Positions 1 to 11,300 of a DNA stretch of 64,000 bases are shown one piece after another (positions within the stretch are counted from its first letter, which is position 1; the number at the start of each line of letters is the position of its first letter). The notes below the pieces were generated by a model that was not told where the DNA came from, ran no database searches, and saw nothing but the letters and a program-made list of their open reading frames with translations. The stretch comes from Enoplosus armatus (taxonomy: Eukaryota; Chordata; Actinopteri; Centrarchiformes; Enoplosidae). The translations under genes were made by a program, and so were the position numbers. The DNA lies in assembly GCF_043641665.1 (NCBI RefSeq), contig NC_092181.1, positions 17,645,463 through 17,709,462 on the forward strand. The letters are read 5' to 3'.

Positions 1-402
1 CCCTGGGGAGTTTTTGACCACTAGTAGCGCTATGGAGTAATTTTATGAATTCATAAATTCATATATTTTATGAATGGGCCCCTGTTTTGTTTGTATAATA
101 CATGCACATGATGACGTACATAAACAGGCACAAGCACGATACATATTCCTGACTACGTTTTCACGCTATTCATGCTCATCAACAAAGGCCATGAAGAAGA
201 CTTCTTGCAAGTAGACATAGATGTGCTGAAAGCAATGCATAATGTAAAGTACTTTGTATTTGATGTTTCATGAGTAAAGAAATGCTCACTCAAAGATACA
301 CAAGTATTCATGTGAGTAAAACTGAGTGTAAACAACTTCAGCTACTGCAGTTACATACTCTTTTAATAAACTTTTTTGATATATATTAATTGTTTTCAGT
401 GT

Positions 403-1968
403 TCAGCTATAGTTATCATAGAGTAATGATTAATCAAAAGGCAGACTTTGGTGTTTTAGTGGGATACATGCAGGGTCACGTACCATGTATCCCATGTTTC
501 ATTCACAAACACCCCAAATTCCAAATTTAGTAATTTTGTAAACATTTGTTGTAATTTGCTAATTTTTTTACGTGTATTGAGATCACTTCTGATAAAATGA
601 CTGATGCAGCTGTTTGCTGTGGGACAAGAACAATCTCTGATTTCTAAATAGTCAATAGATCATAATACATTCATTCATACATTAACTAATTTCTCTACAG
701 ATAAAGAAGGTAACTCTTTAACATAACAGCTTCATAAGCAAAGTCCTTTGGATGTTGATAGAAACTTGTTTCACTTCAGTCACAGCAACTATTCTGTTCT
801 TCAAATGGGAGACTTTTCCTTTACATTGAAAACTTCAAGGGCGCCTTAAATTCGCTTGCGTTGTTGAAAGTTTCATCATCAAGTTGAATATTTAGTATTA
901 CACTAAGCAAGACTTCACCCTCACCTGTATTGGTTCTCCAGTTGGTGTCGTAACATCGTCTGAAAGCTCCATCATCTTTAAGGCCATGAGTGCAATTTGG
1001 ACAGCATGAGTCTCGCTCTCCTTGTGTAAGCCACCAGCTACACAATATGCATCACCAATGGTCTCCACCTGAACACAGTGGATGATCATTAAAAGGATTT
1101 CTAACCTGGTGACTGAGACAGAAGAAAGGATTTCAAAAGCTGTTAGTGCACCATCCTACCCAAAGCTTCCTTATCAGTGAATGTATACAGTGCTCTAGTT
1201 ATTTAACCTGAAGTTTAAACTTTATTAAAAATGTCAAGACAATGGACTTAGCAAAATGACGAAAGTGAAGTGGATATTCATCAAAATCTCTTTACAATCT
1301 GACTTGCTCTCTATCTTGCAGTAGAAGACAAAGGGCAAAATACTGAGCTGTAATAAAACTTAAATTGTAATAGTACTTGATCCCTGGTCATATTAAAAAG
1401 TCTACAAGTGTTTTTTCTTCTTCTTCTTTGTGTAAATCTGCACCGGAGAGCACTCAAAAGCTATGTGGCAGAGACAAAGTGAAACTATTTTAAGGCTCAT
1501 ACGTGTGGAGTGGAAACAGGGTCCTGAAGGAACCTCTGACTTCCTAGCGTTTTACGAGATATTTGTCAAACATGCTGCTCTCTCTGTTATGCTTCCATGA
1601 CACCTTGATTACATTATCCAACCTCCCTGTAGATTAGCAGTCTTTGGCAGACACTAAGGTAGTTGTTTGAGCTATAGTCTCCGTCTGTCCTTTGAACTTG
1701 TTGAGGAATAGTGTATTATTTTGTTAGAATTGTTAAATATATGTAATATATAGGCATATGATGCAAATTATTTGACTTCATACACCCTATGCTAGTACCT
1801 GTTGTGCTAAATTATTTATCTGTCAAAAGACAGAAAAGTGCTACTGTAGTTTCATATTTTTTCATTCTTAATGTTTTAATATATGTTTATTTCTTACAGT
1901 GTCGTCAACAGCTACAGTTACCTTAGAAAATGATAAATTAAAAGGCACATTTTGGTGTTTTTAGTGAG
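403..1968. repeat. Diverged duplicate segments either side of gucy1a1 exon 6
   Basis: Bases about 401-463 and about 1904-1968 are clearly related. Both contain CAGCTA then AGTTA, AATGAT or AAATGAT, AAAAGGCA and TTTTGGTGTTTT or TTTGGTGTTTT in the same order and spacing. Both sit in introns, one downstream and one upstream of the exon at 925-1068. They may be two copies of an interspersed element or the ends of an old local duplication. Neither has a sustained reading frame. Confidence 0.5.
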
Positions 1969-4900
1969 TTAGGGCCAAAGCTACTGTACCATTTCGGACA
2001 CTGAGGTCATGTCTATTATAATACAGTACTTTTATATAAATATCAGAATCTATCAGAAGATTTGACTGTTTTTAGGCACAAAAGAACACTAAATAAAGAG
2101 ATTTTGTATCCTCCACGACAAACATTCCTGGCAGAGTAGAGACAGCTTTCATCATTTTGGGAGATCAAATTTACAGAAAATATAATTGAACCGTTAAGTT
2201 AATAAATAAAACCTGAAATTTCTTTAAATACCTTTTAAGCATTTGCATGATTGAGAATTCAATTTCAATGTTGTAAAAATCCTAAAAAATTATCCTATCC
2301 TAATTATTGTCACTTTCTCTTTAATTGCATTTAAAAAAAATACTGGGATGTTAAATCTGACTTAGTATTGTACCACGTCATTCACACTTTGCCTTATATT
2401 AACAAACTTAATTTGACATAATGCCAGGATTGTTCACCTGCTTTTGGTGCTAGTTTGTTGGCGTTTGATACTGAAACCTAAATGGTTTGTTTACATTTTA
2501 ACATTAACGTGAAAATACTGTGTAAGTGTAACTGTCTAATGTTGGCTACTTCTTCTACTAATTTAACCATAACCATCAGCTCTAGCAAATCAAAACAATG
2601 CTCAGCGATATGCTCTTGCGTTCCTTTCACGTACCTTATAAACATCAAGCTCTCCACAGTGGTGGTCAAACCTGGTGTACAACTCATTGAGCATGGTGAT
2701 CACTTGCATCGGGGTACAGCGTGAGCAAACAGCCGTGAAGCCCACAATGTCAGAGAAGAGCATCGTAACTCGCTCAAACTTCTTGGCCTGGACCGTTTGG
2801 CCCTGCCACAGCTGCTGTGCCACAGTGCCGGGGAAGATGGAGAAGAGGAGGTCCACTGTCTTCTTCTTCTCCTCCTCCAGTGCTTGGTGAGCATGCTCCA
2901 AGGCCGCCTTGGCCTTCCCCAGCCGCTTCTTCAAACCGTCCTGGGCTTTGGCCTGTTCACCAACCAGCACTACGTCACGCAGCGCGTTATGAATGGGGAT
3001 GTCTGACAGGTAGAGGCCGCGGCCTGTTAGCTCTTCCAGCTTGTCCACACATGGTGAGCCCAAGAACAAGATGGCATTGGACTCTGAAACATAGATCATC
3101 TGACCTTTAAGGTCCATGAGCTGAAAGGAAAAATGAAATGATGAGAAAAGTTCATTTTTTTGCAATTTAGTAAGCTTAGTTGGAATCATGTACTTAAAGG
3201 ACTCAACAGTCCTTTGTTTTTTGAAAGTAGATTGATTACGATCACTGTGTAGGCTACATCCTGGAGCAAAAGTCTCTTATTATTTTAGTACAAACTTCCC
3301 ACAGCCAAACAAGGAAAAATAATTGTTTTTCTCTCAGTGGTAAATGTACAATGTATACATACATAAACAGTATATAGACATTTAAACATTTGTCATGAAT
3401 AAAAGCTTGTCATTTGCGTGGTATTTATGAATGAGCAGCTGCATGCAGCTGTCTGTCAGCCACAACAGTAAACAATGCCTAAAGGTTTGTTTGTATTCCA
3501 GTGACATAGAAATTCAAAAAAAGTCCCATCTAACCTAAATACATTTTTTACCAGCCACGGTCGAAATAACTATTGGAAGGATTGCCATGAAATTTTGTAC
3601 ACACATTCACGGTTCCCAGAGGATGAAAAATACAGACTTTGGTGATCCTCTGACTTTTCCTATAGCGCCATCATGAGGTCAAATTTTTTATTTGTCCAGT
3701 ACTTCCATTTGTGACTAAATACCTTCAAAATTAATGTTATTCCCATCATACTCAACTGTACTTTGTGTTTACAGCTAATATTAGCATGCTAATACCTTAT
3801 ATACCTTACCATGATAAACATCATCATCAATGATCAGTGATCACCGAAGTACTGACTTTAATGATAAATAATACATGAGCAATGAAAAACCTACTCATGT
3901 AATAACTGTATTATAACTGTATTCAAACCAAAGAGTATTTTGAGCACATACTTCCTACCTTCTAACTTCTTTTTTATTATTATTCTGACACCACCATCGT
4001 GCCAGTTGCCATGTTTATTTCAGCACGAATGCTAAAGATCAAAACAGTGTTTTTAATGACTCTAACAGTTTGGTTTTCTTATTACAGCCTCACAGAGCCA
4101 CAAGCATGGCTGTAAACTGTTCATCTTCTTAACTGTTATATTAACAATAGCTATAGGTCAAAAACACAGCTACAGGAGTATTTCGAAGTATGTGACATGA
4201 TTAATGTTGAACGTGCCACTTCTGTTGACATTTCAGTCATGTTTGTGCATAGTGGACTTGTCAGCTGAGTAATACATCGTAAATCCCACATGGAGATGCT
4301 TGCTTTATGCTCATTTACTTACTGATTTCTACCTGTTTTAATTGGACTCTACTAACAGTAAAACTACCACTGGAAGGCTAGTGTTGTAGTAAGTGGAAGC
4401 ATCTCTGACTGACTGTCATCAGTCATTATACCAGTGCCACGTTTACCCACTGATACCTTTTTTTTCTTGTCATGGCGACCTATTGCTGTGCACCCTCACA
4501 TAAATAGCACACGTATGGCTGTGCCTTTGATGGATAAAATGGTTTGACATTTGCTTCTGATCTCCGCTGGGGGTATAATGTTGATCTCTACCTCAGGCCA
4601 AGTGCGCCCAAGTCCACCACTAATAAGCTCGACTGCTTATAAACAGCTGGATTTTACTCTCTCTCTATCTTACTTGATTTTATATTAAGACATGACCGGA
4701 GGACCTCTTCTGCCTCATTAGTCGGTGACGTCACTATTCAAGTTATATCTCCCAGATATGTCGACATACCTTCCCTGTGTTATCTGCGATGGAGACTCCA
4801 TGCTTGATCCGAATGATAAACTGTGTGTTTAGCATGGTCAGAATGCCTTGAAAGGTACATTTGATCTGGGGAGAGACAATAGAGAAGTGTTCTTGGAAGG

Positions 4901-7051
4901 TAGCGGACCGCCTCAGTCCATCCTTCCTGGTCAGTCTCTTCCTGAGCCCGTGTCCTATTTGCACCAGAACCAAGTCCTGGTCCAGGATCAGATGGAAAGG
5001 GAAGATGGTGGAGAACAGAGAGGTAGGAAGGGTCCCAGCTGAGGTAGCCCGCAGCGGACTGGGGCTCAGATTTTTAGCATCCTTAACTACAACTGTGTAC
5101 AGAAGACTGGGCTGCGGGCTGGACTGCAAGATGCTGTCTTTAGCACCGAGGGGGTCCATCAACACATCAACAGTGGTGTGATACAGCAGGCGGGCAGCAG
5201 CTTTGACGACTCCAGGGAAGAAGAGCTCAGTGGTCGGGCGGGGGTTGAAGAAATAGACAGTAAGCAGACCCAGATCCTTGTCTAAGCACAGCACCGAAGG
5301 TTCGTTTACACAATCCCCTCTGTCCGGGTTGGGCAGCGTGCTGCTCTGTTTCAACAAGACATTGAAGCTGTTGAGGAAGTCGTGGAGGGCTCCCCCCACC
5401 ACCCTCAAAATGTGTCCGTCCTCCTCATAACACATGTTGAAGAGCTCCTCGCCAAGAGCAACTCTCAAAGCTTCCATCTGGATTGCTGTCGGATACATGA
5501 AGGGGAAAAAGGTGACGATATGAAGCCCACAACACCCAGAAGTTTAACATAGAAATTACATATTTTATCATTTGAGCTTCAGATTTGACATTACCTGTTT
5601 TGGTTGAGTAAATGTTCATCATTTCAAATAAATGCTCTGGTTCCTCACTGCAACTCTGATAGTCTGTACAGCAAATTATTGGACTGGAAAGACAACAAAT
5701 ATCAAAGTCAGACATATAAACCGGTGCTCAGTGGACCATAGTTATTGTTCAGTCACTAATATACATCAAGCTAGACTTGCGACTATCTATTATTTTCATT
5801 ATCAGTTATTAAGTCAATGACAAATATTTTTCCAATTAATCGATTAATTGCTTTGCCTAGAAAAAAGTGAAGACATTGTTTTGTTTGCCTGACCAACAGT
5901 CCAAAACCCCCAAAATATTGCAGTTTAATATCATATATGACCAAAAAAAAGCAGCAAATCCTCACATTTGAGAAGCTGCAACCAGTGGATGTTTGGTATT
6001 TGTGATTGAAAAATGATGAATTGATTGTCATATTTCCAGACTGCTTTGTTCAGCTAATAGACAAATTGTTTCATCTCTACATCTGACTGTGAATATACTG
6101 AGAAAAGTATGGAGGATGTTTCATTGTCTGCTTGACATTTTCTATAGCAATTTGTTTTTCAGCTGATTCGAAAGGGATTTCTCTCCATCTCTGGGTATCC
6201 ATAGCAGCCTGAGTCTGCATCACACCTCACTGTTGTTGTCTTCATTAGTATCAGTCTAGCAAGAGAAATTTGTGAGGGGTGTTATAGCTAAACAGACGGC
6301 CAAATGAGGCTGAGACATCTTAGCGTGATTATTGTTATTAGGAATACATACTGAGGCAGTACAGGCCTGTAATTTACAGCAGCACTAGTAGTAATTGTAG
6401 CAGTCTAGGAGGAGTAGTGTTGTTGTTATTGATGTCTTACAGGCAGCTGTATTTTATAAAAATAAAAATAAAAACCCACACGTGTTACCTTTCAGAGTCC
6501 CTGGTGTGATCTGATAGTCTCATCATTCGTTGGAGGGCAGCGTGCAGCCTTTGAAACTGCATGACAAAGTGTTTGGCGAGTTAAAGGTCATCGTCTGGCA
6601 AGACTTGAAACAGCAGCTTAAATTACAGGAGCACCCACAAATAATAAAAACACATCTTGCCACATCTGTATCTCTGTGTCTGTGCGTTAAGGCAGACATG
6701 CGACGAAACCCAATGGCAGTCCAGATGTTTTTGCATTTTTCATAAATCCATGTAAAACAATACTGTAGTAGTTGCACGAGGTGAATATTAATCAATGTAT
6801 TTTTAACTCACCTCGGGACATGCCAATTTTCGGATGCTCTCCCCAAGTGTATGCAGGTTAACTTTGGCTCTGCTTGTCTTCTGTTGAGGGAGATCCTCAC
6901 CTATTTTTCCGTGCACGTCCTTAGAAATAGGCAACACATCCGCGGCGTCAGTTGAGCGCTCCTCAAAGTCTCCGAGCTCATTATTTTTGGCGCTGCTGGA
7001 GAACGGACACTCTCCAGATATCTTCAGCTCTTTCAGCTTCGCGCAGAACAT
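925..7051 (-). CDS. gucy1a1: Soluble guanylate cyclase alpha-1 subunit (3' part beyond window)
   Basis: Alpha subunit of the cytosolic NO receptor, which pairs with the beta-1 subunit to make cGMP from GTP. Six coding exons on the minus strand: 7051-6812, 6556-6489, 5683-5595, 5485-4770, 3120-2635 and 1068-925, all with GT-AG borders and matching phases, giving 581 residues. The protein opens [18 protein letters not shown], very close to the human alpha-1 start. Exon 4 carries the heme-NO-binding-like domain, which in alpha subunits binds no heme. Exon 5 carries the associated PAS-like part, the signalling helix (about residues 431-460, rich in E and K) and the start of the cyclase domain with FSDIVGFT (metal-binding Asp about 495). 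Exon 6 carries [13 protein letters not shown] (Asp about 539). Human alpha-1 has 690 residues, so about 110 C-terminal residues should lie left of base 1; I found none of that exon in 1-924. Exon 3 is poorly conserved and its call rests mainly on splice phase. Confidence 0.95.
3557..3790. repeat. Interspersed fish repeat fragment in gucy1a1 intron 4
   Basis: The stretch from AACTATTGGAAGGATTGCCA through GGTTCCCAGAGGATGAA and TTTGGTGATCCTCTGACTTT matches a repeat I recognise as widespread in perch-like fish. Family name unknown to me. A weaker, related-looking stretch occurs near 33260-33440. Confidence 0.6.
5778..6080. repeat. Short inverted-repeat element (family A, TTAATCGATTAA type), copy 1
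   Basis: A non-autonomous, MITE-like element in gucy1a1 intron 2. It starts near GCGACTATCTATTATTTTCA, contains AATTAATCGATTAATTG and ends in AT-rich sequence complementary to its start. The same family recurs at 7499-8300, 15538-15705, 16062-16280, 19446-19776 and 38690-38925. Consensus ends look like GAGCTGCAACTAACGATTAT and its complement. It has no coding capacity. Confidence 0.7.
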
Positions 7052-7287
7052 CTTCCCCCCCTCCAGCTGTAACCTCCCGGCTCCGCTTTCTTATCTAATT
7101 TCGGGGGGATTCAGTCCTGCTGCGGTCTCTGGGAGAAATTCCATCATCTGCTGTGCTCATCCAGGATGCCCTCCTCCTCGCGACGCGCTGATTCAAATGA
7201 TCAGCACCACCAAAGCCAGAGACCACATACAATATTCATTGAAAACTGCACGGGCAAATGATGGCAGGGAACTATCATTACCAAAAG

Positions 7288-7325
7288 CCAATGAGAAACT
7301 GGAGAAAAAAGAGCACTAGGCCAAT
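7288..7325 (-). promoter_or_regulatory. Candidate gucy1a1 promoter with two CCAAT boxes
   Basis: Two CCAAT pentamers (7288-7292 and 7321-7325) lie about 240 and 270 bases upstream of the gucy1a1 start codon. They read CCAAT on the plus strand, so they are inverted relative to the gene, which is a working orientation for NF-Y. No clear TATA box was seen. The transcription start is not fixed by the sequence; somewhere between 7100 and 7250 is an inference. Confidence 0.35.
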
Positions 7326-7498
7326 CCAAGCGCAAGTGGGGCTGGTGTAGCTGAGCAGCCTATCAGCAAGGAGAAATTATTTCCAGGCGACTACTCGCAT
7401 GCAATGCACTTTTTTATTTAGATCAGCCTTTGGACTGGGTCCCACCATTTGAGACTATTTGCTATTTATCACCATTAGTAATATTATTGTTATTTTGT

Positions 7499-8300
7499 AG
7501 AGCTGCAACCAACAATTATTTCCATTGTCAATTAATTTGTTGAATACTTCGCAGATGAATTGATCAATACAAAGTCAGAAAATTGTGAAAACTGCCCATT
7601 AAGATCCCAGAGCCCAAGGTGACGTTGTCGGATTACTTGTTTTGTCCGAACAACAGTTAATAAGACATAATAAGTTAATGTATAAGAGTAAGAAAAATTT
7701 ATTTTCACAATTTCCCTTTAGAATTGACTTAAAGGGGATTTTACACATCAAAGTCTGTTTACCGGCCTCTAGGCCTGTATGTGGAAAAAGTTGTATAAAG
7801 CCATCTGTGGGAAGGCTGATAAATTGCCTCAAGTGATGTCACTTAAGGCAACATCGGTTGGGTCTCAGGACTACAAAATCTGAAAATGAAAGAAGGTCTG
7901 GGGTTGTGTAGTTAAAAATAGATTAGCTTACCAGACCTCTGTCGCCAGCTCCTCATCTCTGCTAGAGGCTAGCGGCTCGAAGCTACATTAGCTGCTACTA
8001 GCATAACACACTAGAATCTCCGGGCCCCACTTTTGGCGGTTGAGTTGCATTGTGGGTAATGTAGGCGGTTGTCAGGCTTTGACAAAGAACAAGACTGCGG
8101 GGAATAAAAAAGACATAGTAGAATAGAAGATATAGTTCTGCTGCATCGATGTTTGTCCATCATGAGTCTGACAGTGTTAAAGGAGTGTAATGCTAAATCA
8201 GTGAAGTACCCTTTTAAATAAATAGTCAATTATCAAAATTATTACCAATAAGATTTCTGACAATCGACTAATTGATTAATTGACTAATCATTTCAGATCT
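7499..8300. repeat. Family A element split by a second inserted element
   Basis: The left part (7499 to about 7728) opens AGCTGCAACCAACAATTATT and contains the internal GAGCCCAAGGTGACG; the right part (about 8217-8300) has ATTGATTAATTGACTAATCA. Between them lies a roughly 490-base segment (about 7729-8216) bounded by TTAAAGGGGATTTT on the left and ACCCTTTTAA on the right, imperfect inverted ends. The simplest reading is one transposon nested in another. This lies in the spacer upstream of gucy1a1. Confidence 0.6.
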
Positions 8301-8301
8301 A

Positions 8302-11300
8302 TTATCTTGCACACTGGTCTGGTGCCTACAGTTGCCAATAATGTGGTGTTATTTACAGTTGTGCCTCATTACTCTGTGCTGCATTGCTTGTGTGTTTAGT
8401 GTATGATACTATTATCTTACTCACTTTCAAACTACTTTTGTTAACATTGTACTGTATCCATGTCTTCATGCTGCAAAATGTGGTTATTGACAGTACTTCT
8501 CATATTGTTTTGCAGCATATTATACTGAATAGTGGATGTTATTAATCTGATCTTAAGAATGCTATTGTTGTTCTTTTGGTATCTTACTGTATGTTTGTAT
8601 TTCTTAACCTGTCTCTTTGGTTCATTGGTTTCAGAACATCCTGCAAAAATATTCAGTTGAAAAAAGCTGGCACATTTACAGAAACATTGATTAATGTGCT
8701 TCATAAATAAATGAAATAAGATAACATTCATTTCTTTAAGAGCAACATCAAGTGAGTCAGATTTGTTTTATTTAAGACTGTACAGGAAATGGTTCACTTA
8801 TGATCATACATGTTGGGTGATCATTTATAAAACTCATGTCAAAAATAGATTTTATTGGCCATGATGAGGCCACAGCACTGCTTATTGGCCTTGTTTGGGC
8901 TGAAGAGGGCATTTTCATTGTCTAACATAATAAATCCATTTCAGAGCTTGAATAATGAACAGCCTTGTCATTTGGGAGTTTTTCTCGTTTCTCGCAGGAT
9001 AACTCCGGACGAGCACGCTGCTTACATTGGCTATCTTTCAAGAACGAGGCCCAGGATGTTGCTACCACATCTCAACAACAAGTTTATAGGTTAGAGATTA
9101 AAGGGGGGCTCCTTTCATTAGGCTCCAGGGTGACCACCCTCAAAGCAATTCATTAAACTGTTGTTTACTCTGTAAGATGAAAAACTGCCTACTTTAAAAT
9201 ATGCAGGTTATTTTATCTGTGACACATTTATGGTGTTAAATGGTGAGGGTGTGGTCATTAATGTTTGAATAAGAAAGCTTTTGGTCAGTGGCAGGCAAAT
9301 AGCCAAATCTAGCCCTCCAACAAATGTATGAAAAAGTTTTACAAACCAATTTATTCTTAAATGAATTACAATAAATAAACATATTGAAACCAACAATACA
9401 GGCCTGTGTCATGTATGTACTGTTCTGAGCAGAATCTATATTACCCTTTAGAGGAGGGATTTAGGGGAAGTTCATTGAGACTGAGCTATTGCTTTAAAGT
9501 CTTACGGTAATGTAACCTGTTTTGATCGTCGTCGTCAGTAGGGCTAACTCCAAATGTAAGGGTCCTGTCAAACAAGTCTACTTTTAAATGACAACTCACT
9601 GAGCTGATGATAAAGTTTGATAAACATCTCACATGCTCTTATTTTTGAAGGCAAATTAAAGAGGACTTCTCTTTACAAGCACATTTGCTTTCAAGTACCA
9701 GATGATGAAGACCAAATAAATGAGGTGATTTCTTCGATTTTGCTTTTTCTTTCTACGTACGTTGTTCTTTATGACAGAAGTACTCAATATTTCCTGTTAC
9801 TTTTCCAATCAAGAGGCAAATGCAAATGAACAGCAGTGACACATTGAAGCAGATCTTGCAGGCTGTCCTCAGGTCTCCGTGACCCATCTGCCACCAGGAG
9901 GTGACAGCTGTTGTTGCCGCCTCTCAGGACCCATAGCACCACCTGAACTGGCATGAACAAACCTTTTTGTCATGATTATCTACAACATGGACCTTCTGAT
10001 CTGTGCCAATGACAGTTAATTAAGTTTCTGGACAGAAAAGACTTGTAGTAGTCTTGGCTTTGTATTGCCTTGTGTCTTGTTATATTTTTCTTAGAGGCGA
10101 AGAGGAGAGCTGGAGGAGATGAAGGATAAACACAATGGATAAAGCTGAGGAGGAGAAGCACTAGATGTGAAGACACATCTTTATCAGCTTACTGATCGCA
10201 GAATTTTGGACTCGTCCTTGTTAGAGGTCGCTTTTGGTCGTCTGTGCTGGCAGTTAGGACGTCAAGATGCAACAAGAAGAGGTCAAAGGGGAGGAAACAA
10301 AAAGAAAAGAGGAAGTGTGAACAAGATGAAGGAAAAGAAGCAAGAAAGTCTGACAGCTTCTCTGTTCTGTGAAAGAAGAAAATCTTACATAAGTAAAAGT
10401 ACACAAAATGATTATATTGTACATAAAATGTGAAGCTTCTGCTGTCCAATAAATGTGATGGAGTAAAAGATAACAAAATTTCCCTCTGAGATGTACGAGA
10501 GTAAGCATAAAGTAACATAAAGTGGAAATACTCAAGTAAAGTAAAAGTACCTCCAAACTGTACTTAACTACTTGAGTAAATGTACGGGCATAATTCTTCT
10601 CTCGTTCTTTCATCTTTTTGTCCCTCAGATGTCGTCCTGGGGTGAAGCCATTAGTGATGGGGGATGACTGAGGACCGCCGTCCAGAGCTCATGCCTCAGT
10701 AGGAGACCAGTGATGTGAAGCTGAGGTCATTTGATATCCGGAGGCAAAAGATGTGTACGTTACATCAAGATATTTCCATGGGCCGCCCTGTTCCACTTTT
10801 TACAGTTAATTACTCTGCTGCTTGTGGAGAAGATTACAGCAGGCATGCTCTATGAAGTAGCATTGTTTTTATTATTGTTAATGCCCACGTTTTTTTTGTT
10901 GGTTTTTTTTGCTTTCTCTCTCTCTCTCTCTTCCCCTTATATCCTTACACATACAACACCCACATACACATACATACGTGTGCATAGTACAATATGAAAA
11001 TGTAAATGTATCTATCCAATTCTACTCCAATACTTCCTGTTAATTATTTATCTGCATTTCTTGTTTTCTTTGTTGTCGTTGTTTCTCTCTCTCTCCTTGT
11101 TGTGTCTCATATGTGTCTTCCCGTGAATCATTTCTTTTACAGTATCCACTTTTGCTGACAGTGCAGTTGTTGAAAGATTTTTTCAGGTAACATGACCTTA
11201 TCCCATGGAGGAACATGTAACCCTTCCACTGATACAAAAACGCTAAGAGTACCAGAACTGGATAGACACGTTTTCCATTGATGCTACATTATTCTTTTAG

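Noticed and set aside
1..924. Search for the next gucy1a1 exon
   Set aside because: No minus-strand sequence resembling the expected continuation of the cyclase domain was found, so the exon must lie beyond the window.
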